From NCBI GenBank assembly GCA_002104895.1, contig MCFG01000037.1:1-64000 (forward strand): a stretch of 64,000 nucleotides of DNA. The letters are read 5' to 3'. Each line of letters opens with the position of its first letter. The stretch's first letter is position 1. The position numbers and the translations under genes are program-made. The notes beneath the pieces were generated by a model. It did no database searches and was not told the origin of the DNA. It saw nothing but the letters and a program-made list of their open reading frames with translations. This DNA is from Anaeromyces robustus (taxonomy: Eukaryota > Neocallimastigomycota > Neocallimastigomycetes > Neocallimastigales > Neocallimastigaceae). Below, one piece after another: positions 1-20,892 of the stretch.

Positions 1-523
1 GTAAGATGTTAAATAATGTCAAATCATTGTACTTTTAAATTATACTACATTTAAACCTTTTTTGTTAAGAAAAGAAAAATAAAATATAAAAGACATTTAA
101 TTATAATTATTTTTAAAGTTTTAAAGAAAAATATATTTAATTATATATAAACTTTATTTTTTTTAACATAATTGAAAAAAAAAATTATTTGTATTTATAT
201 ATTATATAAATACATAATTGATTACATTCTTATAACATAAATAATAATATTAATAAAATTGATTAATGATATTTGTCTTATTTAAAACAATTTATTATAA
301 ATTGTTTTAAATAAGACAAATATTATAAAAGAAAAAAATTATCAAATACTTTAAAAAGTAATAATAATTAATAAATAAATATATTTAAAAACAACCATAT
401 GATTATAATAATTTAATATATTTTAAATGGTCAAAAACAATTAAATATTAAAAAAGAGGAAATAGAAAGAGAAAAAGTATAAAAAAAAAAAAAAAAAAAA
501 GGATAAAATATAACAATACCAAT
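1..523. other. AT-rich 5' flank of the PH-domain gene
   Basis: No coding signal. It holds a perfect hairpin at 269-323 (listed separately) and an A run of about 20 just upstream of the start codon at 524. A-rich leaders directly before the ATG recur in front of the other genes here. Confidence 0.6.
269..323. repeat. Perfect 26-bp inverted repeat, 3-nt loop
   Basis: The left arm 269-294 and the right arm 298-323 are exact reverse complements over 26 bases, separated only by TTA. The arms include the non-trivial core TTTGTCTTATTTAAAACAA, so chance pairing from base composition alone is unlikely. It lies about 200 bp upstream of a start codon. Confidence 0.9.
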
Positions 524-3186
<2,663 letters not shown>

Positions 3187-3544
3187 ATTTGATATAAAAA
3201 AAATTATATACATTATTATCTTTTATAGAAAATCAATTATAAATATAAGTAATAATTAAAATGAATAAATAACAAAAGCAATACTAACTATTATAAATAA
3301 TGTATATAATAACAAATAAAAATATAATATATATAAAACGTAAAAAAAAAAAAAAACTATCAATTTATAATGAATACCCCTTTTTTTTATACTATGTTAA
3401 AGTAATATATTAATAAATAAAAATCGCTGTATATATAAGTTATTAATAAATATTAGAGAAAAAAAGATTATGAAAAACTTATATCTATCTGTTCAATAAT
3501 TTTTTTAAAAAAATGATTTTTCAACTTTTAAAGTTTGATTTCAA

Positions 3545-3546
<2 letters not shown>

Positions 3547-3592
<46 letters not shown>

Positions 3593-3790
3593 GACTTATC
3601 ATGTGATTTTCACATGAATGTATCGGAATTAAATTCCCTGCCTTACCTTTTCGGCGTCGACGCCCTTGGTATATTCATATATTTTACATTTGTACTTAAA
3701 CCCTAACGCTAACTTAATAACGGGTCCAGTCTACAAGCCCCACATATGAATAGTAGTCACCAAGGAAACCGCCCAATAATTTAGAGCCGC
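3547..3790 (-). mobile_element. SINE-like retroposon with A tail and 12-bp target duplication
   Basis: On the minus strand a body of about 200 bp, much richer in G+C than its surroundings, ends in an A run of 43 (seen as T at 3547-3589). The direct repeat TTGATTTCAAAG flanks it at 3535-3546 and 3791-3802, the hallmark of target-primed insertion. There is no open frame. The body contains the 12-bp palindrome GGCGTCGACGCC, of which GCGTCGACGCC resembles a Pol III B box (GGTTCGANNCC) at 9 of 11 positions. A weaker A-box-like TTGTAGACTGG lies upstream. The last 19 bases before the tail recur at 17604-17622. The parent RNA was not recognised. Confidence 0.8.
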
Positions 3791-3802
3791 TTGATTTCAA
3801 AG

Positions 3803-4077
3803 AAATTGTATAACTTTAATATATATAATTAATAAAAATATAAGACAAAAAGTTAAAAGTAATTTTAACATTTTTTATGTTTATTATAAAAATTTCCTTA
3901 TATAATAAAAAAATAATGTTTAGAAATATGGAAAATTTTACTAATTTGTTATTTTTATATAAATACACAAAAATTATTATAATTAAAGTATATTATATTA
4001 ACTTTCAAAATAAAATCAAAAGAAAAAAAAATTATTTTTAAATTATTATTATTACTATTATTATTATTTATATTACA

Positions 4078-4120
<43 letters not shown>

Positions 4121-5257
4121 TTTTTTATTATTTCTTTATTTTTATTTTATATTATATAAATATTATTTTATTTTGATATATTATTATTAAGAAACATATA
4201 ATTATTAATATAATTAAATATTTTAAATATTAATGTCAAGTATTATATTATATTATATTATATAATATTATATTATGAAGATATATTATTTCTTTCTTGT
4301 TTTTGTTTTTTTTTTTTTTTTTTTTTATAATTAAAATTTTTTATTTTTTATTTTTATATATATATTTTTTTTATTTTTTATTTTTTTATAACATTTATTT
4401 TTAAATATTTATATATAAATTTGTAGAAAGTATATATAAATATAAACTTCTAAAAATAAATTAAGTTTTAACTATTTAATAATGTATAAAGTTGTAGAAT
4501 CTTTTTTTATAAAATTATACTTCATCAAAAGTAATTTTTTATTATTGTGAATAATAATAATATTACAAATAAATTAATTTATAAAATTATATAATAATTA
4601 TTCTTATAATATAAAATCATATCTTATTTTTGATTTTATTAACTTTTAATTTAAATATTTTATATATGTATATTATTTTAATAATACTAAAAAATTATTA
4701 ATAAGTTTTTTTTTTCTTTTCATTATTATTTTATTGTTATTATTATTTTATCCTTTATAATCATTAATATTATTATTCTTATTATTTTTATTATTATTAT
4801 TACTATTATTTTTATAATATTATTAGATATATATATATTAAAAAAAATTATAATTCTATTAATTGTTTTGTTTCAAATTTTTAATTTCTAATTTCATCTT
4901 TTTCTTTTTTCTTTCTTTTTTTTTTTTTTTTTTTTTTTCCTTTATTGATTCTTTTTAGTTGTAATATAAAATGTTTAATTGGTATAAGTAATTATTTTAA
5001 AAGAAGTTTTATTTAATATTTTTATAGTATTATTATATTTATAGTTTTCTTTATCATTTTTTGTACAATATTTCTTTTTTATTCAATTTTTAAGCAATAT
5101 TTATATATATATTTTAATTTAGAATTTCATTATTTTACTATATAAAAAGATTAATATATATTAATATATATAAACATTACTTAAAGATATATATAATTAT
5201 ATTTTACAATAAATAAGTAAAAAAAGTTATTAATAAAAAAAAATAATATTAAAAAAA
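3803..5257. other. Intergenic AT-rich DNA
   Basis: Homopolymer and ATT/TTA runs (for example 4078-4117 and 4780-4820). No coding or RNA signal seen. Confidence 0.6.
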
Positions 5258-10862
<5,605 letters not shown>

Positions 10863-13096
10863 TTAGTATATTTTTATTATTATTATATAATTTTTAATAA
10901 ATATTATATTCAAATTTATTAATTATTAATTATATTTTATAAATTATAAAATAAATAAATAAAAAAATAATTAAATATTAGTCAATTAATGTACTTTAGT
11001 ATATTCAATTCTGTATTAAAATATGCTAGAAACAATTCTACTTTAAACTTTTTAATCAATAATTAAATACTATATATTTTTCAATAAAAATTAATTAATA
11101 TTTATAATAACAAATATATATATTTATATTAATATTAATAATAAAACCTCTAATATTTTTTGATAATAGTACCAATAAATTATAATTATTATTATCACCT
11201 AATATATTAAAAATATTTTTTTAACATTGAACTTTATTTCTTTCAATATGTAAAAAATATTTTTTATAATAAAAATTAGATTTTTTTAATTGTATTAAAA
11301 TAATAATTGTTAGTTTAGTTCTTATTAACATTATGAACCTATCTGTATATATATATATATTCATTTTAACAAATTAAATATAATATTTTTCTTTAAAAAA
11401 AAGTATACTTTAATAAAATCTTATAATAGTAATTAATTGAAATCTATATGTATATAAATATATATTGTATACAAATTAATATTTTTTTTAATATTATTTT
11501 CAAATAATAGAAATTATTTATCAATAATATAGTATAGAAAATAAAAAATATATAAATAAATATTTAAAAAAAAAAATTTTTTTTGGTCTTTATATTATTA
11601 TATTAAACATAATTAATATAGTTAAAGTTAAAGTAAATATAAATAAAAAAAATTGCTATAGGATAAATTAAAGAATATAATTAAATATATCCAATAATTT
11701 TCATCATAAAAAAAATAAACTAATAATATAATAATTGATCTCATTATTTATTATTGATATTATTATTATACTGCTTTTTAAATAATACTCTTGGTATTTT
11801 TATATTGATAAATTTAGAGATATCAAAAGGCTTTTTATATAGTTGTAAATAATTATATTTGTATGAATGACCTATTATTAAATGATATAAGTCAATAATA
11901 TATAAATTGATAGAATTGTTTCAATGAATTGTATAAATAATTTACTGATTAAAAAAAAGTATAAAATATGAATTCAAATTGTGCAATTTTTCATTTTTAT
12001 TTAGATTTTATAATTAATTATAATATATAATTTTATATATTAATAGTTCATATCATTTTATAATTTATATTATATTTTATCATTTAGTTATTATACAAAT
12101 ATAAGCATAATTAGTTTTTTTATATTCTTTTATTCATTTAATCTTTTTTTTTTTTTTTTTAAATTTAAATTTTGTGTTACAATAATTACATAGTAATGAT
12201 TAAAGTGATTAATATGTATATATATGTATATAATACAATAAATATTATAATAAATATAAAAATTAAAATATAAAATAATAGTTCTGACACTAAATCTTGT
12301 TTTTTTTTTTTTTTTTTGAAAATAATAATGAAATGATATTCATTAAGATATTGGTTTAATTATTATTTTTAAGTTGTTCATTATTCCATGTTTATTTACA
12401 AAATTGTTATAAATTAATTAAAATAAATTAATATCATTGGCTTAAACATTTAAACATGAGCTTTTTATTTTAAATCTTTTATATACAATGTATTATAATA
12501 TATTATTACATATAATAAATAATTAAGTTAATTAAATATAAATTTATTTATTAATTAAAATTATTACGAAATATTTTTAATATTTTTAATTATTTATAAT
12601 TGAATTAATCAATAGAAAATTTATTAATTAAACAATATATAAAAATGATATAATAATAATTTTAATACACCAATGTTGAAGTTATTAAATAATTATAGTA
12701 ATTAGATGCCAATATTTTATAATTAAGCGATTACTAAGCATTTGATATTAAATATTAAATTAAATAATCAATATTATAAAAATATTATAAAATTTTAGTT
12801 CTAAATTTTAGTTAATATTATTAGTAGTAATGTAAAAAAAGGAAAAAAAATTAAATAATTATATAAATATATAAAGTTAAAAAATTCTTTATATTTTTTT
12901 TTTTCAAAAAAAAAAAAAAAAAATATTTTATTTTAATTATTTAAAAAAGAAAGAAAAATAATAGTTGATAGTGAATGTTATATAAATATTAAGAAAATTA
13001 AAGTGTAATATAAAATAAAAATATAAAATAATAACAATAAAACTTAATATATAAATAAATATATAATATTCAATAAAATAAAAATAAAAATAAAAA
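10863..13096. other. Intergenic AT-rich DNA
   Basis: About 2.2 kb of A/T sequence with T or A runs near 12140, 12300 and 12905. It must hold the 3' UTR of the kinase gene and the promoter of the CotH gene, but no specific element can be named. Confidence 0.6.
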
Positions 13097-15488
13097 ATGA
13101 AGTTTAATAATATTATAAATTTACTATTAGCTAGTGGTATTGCATACTCAGCTAATGTAAACTATAATGTTATAGCTTTTCCAAAAGAATATAATGGTGT
13201 TTCAGTTGGTTTAGTTTTAGATGGAAATGTTATTCCAATGATTTCTTCAAATGAAGGATCTCTTTGGTCTGTTGATGCAGCTATGCCAACTCAAAATTTC
13301 CATTTCTCAATTCTTTCTGATTCAAATCAAATTATTAAAGAAGAGAATCTTAACAGAGAATATCCAGCTGATAAAACTGCTACTGATTACTATCTTTATG
13401 GAAAACTAGATAATAATATTAAGGATAAAAATATTGCTAAAGTTCCAAGAGCTTACCCAGCTTTATCAAATGAAAGTAATTTCTCAAAACTTTTCCAAGA
13501 AGGTCAAGTTAAAGTCATTAACATTGTTGCTGATCAAGAAAAATTAGATAATCTTCATAGTAGTACCAAATTAGCTAAAGTTGGTGCTGATAGTGATACT
13601 ACTGTTGAAATGTATTTATTAAGGTAGAGTATTAAACTAATATTTTTTATTTTTTTATAATTATATATATATATATGAAATCATTATTTTTCTTTATTTA
13701 GTTATTTATTTATTATAATATTAATTTATTTTATAAAAAAAATCTTACTAATGATAAATTTTTTATAATAAAATAAATAAATAAATAAATAAAAATTAAT
13801 AATAATAGTGATGATTCTGTTAAACATTTTACAAATGTTACTTTATCATTTTCTGGTATGGGTTCAAGAGGTTTTGCAAAACGTCCTTATAAGATAAAGC
13901 TTTCAGACGGTCCTGATGATACAAAAGAAAATAAATCTATCAATGGTAGAAAAGCTTTTAAGTTAAGAAATCTTGCTTATGATTGTACATATGTAAGACA
14001 GAAAATTGTTACAGATGTTGGTCATGCTATAGGTGTTATTTTACCACAAGTTGGTTTTGCCCGTTTATATATGAATGGTGAACCATATGGTTTGTAAGTA
14101 TTATAGTTTAGTTTATTATTACATATATTAATTTATATTATTTCAAATATTTACTTTATCTATTCCTTTTTTAAATAATGATAAAAATAAAATTTAAAAA
14201 AAAAAAAAGATATGAACTTACTGATAATCCAAAGAAAAACTGGATTAAGAAAGTTATTCATGAAAATGCACTTCCAGATAATGTTAAAGTTGGATCATAT
14301 TATAAGGGTGTATCATATGCTGGAGATACATTCGTTCCAGCATCTTTAAATGTTGAATCTGATGAAAGTTGGTACAGTACTTTATATGAATGTGAAAATG
14401 AACAAGAAGGACAAGTTGATTATACTGATCTTAAGTCATTTGTTCAGTAAATATCAGAATATCTATTAGTTAATATATTATTTATAAATAAATAATATAT
14501 TTAATTTAAATTATATCGTTATTATTGTTAATAAATTAATTAAAAAATTATTATTAATTAACTTGAAAAAAAAAATATAGATGGGTTAGCACTATCAATA
14601 ACAATACTTCAATGGAAGAAATTAGAAGTAAATTCGAAGTTGATATGTTCCTTAAATAGTAAGTATTTTTAATTTCGAAATAATAAATAAATATATAATA
14701 AATATATAATGTTATTAAATATTTTATAATGTTTTTATAATTAAATCATTATAATGATATAATAATTACAAAGTATGATTATTGAATATCTTATTGGACA
14801 TTGGGATGGTTATTGGATGGGAGGTAATAACTTCTACCTCTACAGTAATCCAGTTACTAAGAAATACTTATTCATGTCATTTGATTTTGATCTTACTTTA
14901 GGTATGTGGGATCCATATCCAGTTGATACACCATATACAGAATGGAAATCTACAGAAACTACTATTTCACCAGCTTTAGTTATGAAACTTGTTTATCACC
15001 CAGAATTCAATAAACTTTTCAAAGAATATATGGCTACAACTATTCAAAAAACATTTAATATTAATGCTTTAGGACCACGTTTAGATTATTTAAAGGACTT
15101 TTTATATGATGATATGGCTTGGGATAAAACTGTTGAACCAAAGGCAGTTGCTCTTAAAAAGGATAAGAATTATAACTTACAAGATTCATTAGATAATTAT
15201 GATGTTAGTGCTTGTGGTAGTGATTTCGGTCTTAAGGAATGGATTACTTTACGTTCTGAATATGTTGCTAAACAATTAGATATTACAATTCCAACTACTG
15301 TTGATACAACTTTAGGTACAGTTGGTAATAAGATTGTTAAAGAAAAAAATGATGCTGTTGACGATGAAAATTCATCTGGTGATGGAAATAAACTTAATAG
15401 TGTTAATGATCAAAATTCATCAGCATCAACAATTACCGTTTCTTACTTTAGTGTCTTATTAATGTTTATTATTGCTTATATCCTCTAA
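13097..15488 (+). CDS. CotH-family secreted, probably GPI-anchored protein
   Basis: Five exons (13097-13623, 13809-14093, 14210-14446, 14581-14658, 14774-15488) join in frame to about 613 residues. MKFNNIINLLLASGIAYSA is a clear signal peptide. CotH features follow: an SFSGMGSRGFAKRPYKIKL block, the KAFKLRNLAYD block, the RLYMNGEPYGLYELTDNP block, the IGHWDGYWMGGNNFYLY block and the SFDFDLTLGMW acidic motif that corresponds to the active-site region of CotH protein kinases. The C-terminus is a Ser/Asn-rich spacer followed by a hydrophobic tail with no cytosolic residues, as in GPI-anchor signals. CotH proteins are abundant at the surface of early-diverging fungi, and in anaerobic fungi many carry dockerins; no dockerin is seen here. 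Confidence 0.92.
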
Positions 15489-16004
15489 ATTGTAAAATAG
15501 AAAAAAATAGAAATTTTTAAAATAATAAAAATTAAAACATAATATAATTAATAATAAAATAATAAATATATTTTTAATATATTATTTTAAAATTAATAAA
15601 TAGAATCTAATAAAAAACTTATAAATTAAAATAAATAAAAAGAATAATTAAATATATTATTATATATATGTGTGTATATAAGGTAATAAAAAAAGAAAAA
15701 ATAGGAAAATAAAAAAATAAAAAACTAAAAAAGTTGAAATTGAAAAAAAAAAAAAGAAAATACAAATGCAAAGACAAAAAAAATAAATAAAAATATGAAA
15801 AATCGAAATAGAAAGGAAAAATTAAAAAAAGTTGGAATAATTTAATTCTATATTTATATTTATGTTTATAAGAATCACTGGAAATGAATAATATAAAATT
15901 TATAAATTAATAATATTTAGAAAAGGTTATATTAAAAACTTTAAACCATCATTAGTTTTTTTTTTTTTTTTTTTGATGTTCTTCTAATTATGTAATTTAA
16001 TAAT

Positions 16005-16005
16005 A

Positions 16006-16066
<61 letters not shown>

Positions 16067-16067
16067 T

Positions 16068-16103
<36 letters not shown>

Positions 16104-16202
16104 TTGAATAATAATAATAATAATAATAATATTGAATAATAATAATATTAATAATAATAATAATAATAATAATAAAGAATAATAATAATAATAATAATAA
16201 TA

Positions 16203-16243
<41 letters not shown>

Positions 16244-16255
16244 CAATAATAAATA
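16005..16255. repeat. AAT microsatellite with interspersed ATTGAATAAT
   Basis: Long AAT array regularly broken by ATTGAATAAT, giving a weak higher-order period. Confidence 0.9.
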
Positions 16256-16317
16256 ATACTTTGAAAAATTCTTAAATATACATTTCTTGTTTTACAAATA
16301 TTTAATAATTGATATTA

Positions 16318-17092
16318 CATGTGCGATACACATGATTCAGTTATTCTTATTGGTAATTTTAATTTTTGTTATTAAAAAATGTATACCTTTTGAAAAAGGT
16401 ATACAATTTTCATAATCAAAGCTAATGAATACTTTTTAGTAAAGGAGTTATAATGTAACAATATTATACTCCTATACATAATACAGTTTATTAATATAGT
16501 TTATTAATTTATAATGTGGAAAATAATATGAAGATCAATAAGTTTTTCTTATAAAAGACATAGTTTTTTTTAATAGTAGAAATTATTAATTTTTATTAAA
16601 TTTTTTTCATTTATATTAAAATATAATATAGAATATCATTTTAAGAAATTACTATTTTTGTTTTTTTTATTATTGTTGATAATATTATTTCTTGATATTT
16701 CTTTTATTTTAATTTTTCTATCATTTTTTTTGATAAATCATATTTCTAGTATAGTTATTTTGATATTTATCTGAAATAATATATTACTTATTTCATTTAA
16801 TATTATTAATTATTAAATGAAATAAGTAAAGTATATGAGGTATATTCCTTTGTTAAAAATAATTTATATTTTAAAATATTGAAAAATTTTGTTATATGAA
16901 TAATCCTTTCAATATTTAGTAGCACAATAATTTTTATTGTGATACAAATATTATCCATTTAAATTTTTCTATTGTGGATATTTATTTTTTTTAATAGTTT
17001 TAATACTGAAAAATTAGTATTTAAATTAAATTTATTATTTCGTTATTCACTTTATTATTTGAAACATGTATTAAATTATCTTAATACATGTA
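16318..17092. repeat. Series of short hairpins (at least eight inverted repeats)
   Basis: Separate near-perfect stem-loops: 16318-16334 (CATGTG/CACATG), 16381-16404 (GTATACCTTTT arms), 16443-16473 (AGGAGT...ACTCCT), 16784-16829 (19-bp arms TTACTTATTTCATTTAATA), 16874-16917 (AAATATTGAAA arms), 16923-16941 (CACAATAA arms), 17000-17021 (TAATACT arms) and 17064-17092 (ACATGTATTAA arms). They are unrelated to each other in arm sequence. No open frame links them. Confidence 0.75.
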
Positions 17093-17245
17093 CATTTTTT
17101 AATTTTTATTATGTTGTAATTATAAAACATTTTATTAATAATTAAAGTTTATATTTAAACACAAATATGAAAATGAAACGATATGATTTTATTATATATT
17201 ATTATTATATTATATTATTTATATAATATATAATACATTTTTATA

Positions 17246-17332
17246 ATCATTATTATCTATAATGTTTATTTGGTTTTTCTTATTAGTATCTTTTTTTTTA
17301 TTATGTATTTTTTTTTATAAATTGTGTGTTTA
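17246..17332 (+). mobile_element. Fragment of LINE 3' UTR
   Basis: Contains TTATCTATAATGTTTAT, a GGTTTTTCTTATTAGTATC-like block, and AAATTGTGTGTTT. These occur in the same order in the 3' UTR of the LINE copy at 55.8-55.95 kb and, reverse complemented, at 37.03-37.2 kb. It is a short, 5'-truncated relic. Confidence 0.65.
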
Positions 17333-17596
17333 TTTTTTTATTTTATTTTTATTTATTTTTTTCCATTCAATATATTTATTATTTATTTATGTAATAGATT
17401 TCTAAAATCTTTTATTTATGTATAATTTTCTGTTTTTATTAATTTACTCTAAATTTTTTTTTTATTTTTTTTTTTTCCTAAAAATTTTTAAATAATATTA
17501 AAATTACAAAATGTGTAATATAAAATATTTAATTCTAAATTTTATTGGCTAAAATTAAAAAATTAATATAATTTTTTTTCAAAAATTAAATTAATT

Positions 17597-17640
17597 TTGA
17601 AATATCACATGATAAGTCTATAATAAAAAAATTAAAAAAA
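17597..17640 (+). mobile_element. 3' end of a second SINE-like copy
   Basis: ATCACATGATAAGTCTATA (17604-17622), followed by an A-rich run, is identical to the last 19 bases before the A tail of the element at 3547-3790. The similarity extends a few bases upstream with one indel. Confidence 0.5.
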
Positions 17641-18885
17641 TAAAATTTTTTTTATTTATTTAATTTATTTGTAAAAAAAAAATTTTTTATTTATTTGTAA
17701 AAAAAAAATTTTTTTTATTTATTTTTAATTTTTGGTGACATTAAATTCAATCCTTTTTTTTTTATATTATTACATTTGTTTTTTTTATATTTATTTTTTA
17801 TATTTATATTTTTATATACCAATATCTACCATTACTACTGTTTTTACCTTAACTACAACTAAGCATTTAAACATTCATATTTATTACTTTTAGTTAATTA
17901 AATACTAAGAGATAAATAAAAAATATTATTAAAATAACATTTATAATAACACAACCCTTATATTTTTTTGTATAGAAAAAAAGAAATAACTAAAATAACA
18001 TTTAATCTTAATATTGTAATGTTTAAATCACAATAATTTATTTTATTTTATTTTTTTTTATTAAAAGTTAGTCATTTAGACAACAGTAAAATGAATATGA
18101 GAAAAAATATAAAACTTAAACACTATATTAATAGATATTTATTTAATTGTTATATTTCTATTTTTCTTTTTCATAACAAGAAAAAATGAATAATTTTTTT
18201 CAATAAATCAATAATTCGATATATCATTCAATAGTATTTTTTGTCACATATTAAAAATTAAATATTTTAATATAATAAATTATATATAAATATATTAATA
18301 CATTATTATATATTATTATATATTATTATATCATATCATTATATATTATTATATATTATTTACTTTTTTTTTTTAAATAAAAAAAAAAAAAGTATAAAAG
18401 CAAAGGTAAAGTATTAAAATTGTGTCCTCTAAAATAATATTATTTTATTTTATTTTTTTCTATTTCTCTTTTTAAAGAAAAAAAAAAATAAAAATAAAAA
18501 TTTAAAATTGTATTATATTAAAATAAACTAAAATAATTGAATTTTTTTTTTTTTATTTTATATATATATAAAAAGAGTAAGTAAATTATTTAACTTTATA
18601 TATATATTTATAATAGTATTATATATTTAAATTATAATTAAATATTTAAATTTCTAAATTAAAAACAAATATAATTAAATATTATAATTGTAAATCATAT
18701 TTTTTTTTAAAAAAAAATAAAAAACATAAAAAGATTATAATTTAATAAATTGAAAAATTAATATTTATAAAATATATAATTTAATAAATAATAAATTATA
18801 ATTTATAATTTAATAATGTGTAATTTATAAATATTAATTTTATATATTATTTATAATTTATGTTCAATAAATTAGAATAAATACA

Positions 18886-20307
18886 ATGAAATTATCCTTT
18901 AGTTCTTTATTATTAGGTATTACCTTATTATTAGGTAGTACTCAAGCTGAAGAAATTAATAAAGATAAAATTTTAGCTGAAACTCAATGGAAAGATTTAA
19001 AAATTAGAAAAAATGCACCAAATCATTTAGCTATCATTTCACAAGGAATATATGATGAAAACGTAAATGATGTATTTGATTCTAATTATTATTACCCAGC
19101 TTCAGCAGGTGAAGGAATTGATATATTTATTTTTGATTTTGGTTTTAATTTTACCAAATATGAATTTTCAGATAGAGATAAGCGTACTATAAAATGTGAA
19201 GCTATTATTACTAATGGTGTTGTTAAAGAAAGTCCTGATGAACTAGTATGTGATCCTTTACCACATTTTCATGGTACTGGTATGGCAGCTATTGCTGCAG
19301 GTAGAGATTATGGTGTAGCAGATAAAGCTAATATATATGCTTTTCTTTTTACAGAAGACGATGAAAATTTTTATAAATCAATTGCAGCTGGTTTAAAATA
19401 TGTTAGAGATAAGTTACTTAAACCACATAAAGCTGTTTTTAGTTTTTCTTTTGGTGAACTTGTTCCTGATATAATGGTTGAATCTGGTCCTATAAAGGAA
19501 GTTCAAGATTTAATTAATGAAATATCTGAAATTGGAGCTGCTTTCTTTGCTGCTGCTGGTAATGAACATCATGATATTTATGATGATGAAAATCAATTAA
19601 GAGATGTTCCATGTACATTAGATAATGTTATATGTGTAGGAGGTATAGCTAATATGGATCAAGATAATAATACTATTATTGTTAGAGAAAAAAATGAAAC
19701 TCTTGATTTTTCAATGAAGGCTTCTCATTATAGAGTTGCTCAAGGTGAAAAAGGATCAAATTATGGTAGAGCTGTTGATATATATGCACCATATGCAGGA
19801 GAATATCATGGATCATATGAATTATTTGGTACCTATGAATATTTATCTGCTTTAGCTTATCAATTAGGTATGAATTTTGAAAATCTTGATGTATATAATG
19901 ATGGTAAAAGTGATAAATGTATTGATGCTATTTATACTGGTACTTCAGTTTCTACACCAATTGTAGCTGGTGTTGCTGCTACTATTATGAGTGATCAACC
20001 AGAAATTGAATTTACTAGTAAAACTATGCTTGAATATTTACAAAAAATTGGTATTAAAGATGCTATTAGTGGTATACCAGAAGGTTGTCCAAATCTTTTT
20101 ATTAATAATGGTAAACATTCTATTTATTCAGGTAATAGTGTAGAAGAAAAATTAGGAGATGAAGTAAATAATAAGGAAGGTGAAGAAAATGAATTAAAAG
20201 ATGAAGTAAGTAATAATGGATCAGAAGCTAATATTATTGAAGATGATTCTAATTCTAATGCCAATAAAAAAAAAGCAAAATGTCATTTAAAAAAAAAACA
20301 AAATTAA
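18886..20307 (+). CDS. Secreted S8 subtilisin-like serine protease
   Basis: Single-exon, 473 residues. MKLSFSSLLLGITLLLGSTQA is a signal peptide. The catalytic triad is complete: Asp84 in IFIFDFGFN, His129 in HFHGTGMAA and Ser354 in TGTSVSTPIVAG, with the oxyanion Asn226 in FFAAAGNEHH. The usual DTG/DSG at the Asp is DFG here. The order D-H-N-S and the length fit family S8. The last 50 or so residues are Glu/Asn-rich and end in a Lys cluster (KKKAKCHLKKKQN), outside the protease fold. A secreted proteolytic role is likely; the substrate is unknown. Absence of introns contrasts with most neighbours. Confidence 0.93.
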   Translation: MKLSFSSLLLGITLLLGSTQAEEINKDKILAETQWKDLKIRKNAPNHLAIISQGIYDENVNDVFDSNYYYPASAGEGIDIFIFDFGFNFTKYEFSDRDKRTIKCEAIITNGVVKESPDELVCDPLPHFHGTGMAAIAAGRDYGVADKANIYAFLFTEDDENFYKSIAAGLKYVRDKLLKPHKAVFSFSFGELVPDIMVESGPIKEVQDLINEISEIGAAFFAAAGNEHHDIYDDENQLRDVPCTLDNVICVGGIANMDQDNNTIIVREKNETLDFSMKASHYRVAQGEKGSNYGRAVDIYAPYAGEYHGSYELFGTYEYLSALAYQLGMNFENLDVYNDGKSDKCIDAIYTGTSVSTPIVAGVAATIMSDQPEIEFTSKTMLEYLQKIGIKDAISGIPEGCPNLFINNGKHSIYSGNSVEEKLGDEVNNKEGEENELKDEVSNNGSEANIIEDDSNSNANKKKAKCHLKKKQN

Positions 20308-20789
20308 ATATAAAATAAATTCAAATATATAAAAATTAAAATAAAAAAAAAAAAAAAGATCTAAAATAAAATTAAAAAATATAAAAGTATAAATAAAGAA
20401 ACATAATTAGGTGAAAAAATAATAATAATAAAAAAAAATAATAATAAAAATAAAAATGAAAAACTAAACAAAAAAAAAAAAAAAAAGATAAAAGTAAATG
20501 TTAAATAATAGTAATCATGTTAATAACAAAAACAATATTTAGAGGATAAAATGTTATAACTATTATTTATATGAAAATCAAAACAAAAGCAAAACATAAT
20601 TATTATTTTAGATAAAATCAATTACATATTGAATATGTATTTAATACAATAAAGTTTTCACAATTTTTTTTTATAAAATCAAATAGATTTTGATTTTTTT
20701 TTTAAAAAAAAATATATATGTATATAAATATAAATATAAATATATATTTAAATAAATAAAAAAAAAATAAAAAATAAAAAAAAAATAAG

Positions 20790-20892
20790 CAAGTAATCAA
20801 ACAATAAAACAATCAAACAATCAATTAAACAATTAAGCAATCAAACAATCAAGCAATAATCAAGCAAATCAAGCGAATAAATCAATCAATCA
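20790..20892. repeat. Degenerate 8-mer repeat CAATCAAA-like
   Basis: About a dozen imperfect copies of AATCAAAC/AATCAAGC, with all C on one strand. It grades into AAAT repeats. Confidence 0.75.

Larger units (their letters stand above)
15489..18885. other. Intergenic region with AAT array, hairpin series and element scraps
   Basis: In order: a purine-rich A/G tract (about 15690-15830), an AAT array (about 16005-16255), a series of short hairpins (16318-17092), a LINE 3' fragment (17246-17332), a SINE 3' end (about 17597-17640) and homopolymer DNA leading to the subtilase. No coding signal. Confidence 0.7.

Noticed and set aside
3610-3790. Plus-strand CCCTAACGCTAAC as a telomerase RNA template
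   Set aside because: The block lies in an element with A tail and target duplication on the other strand, the repeat is not regular, and nothing else supports a telomerase RNA.
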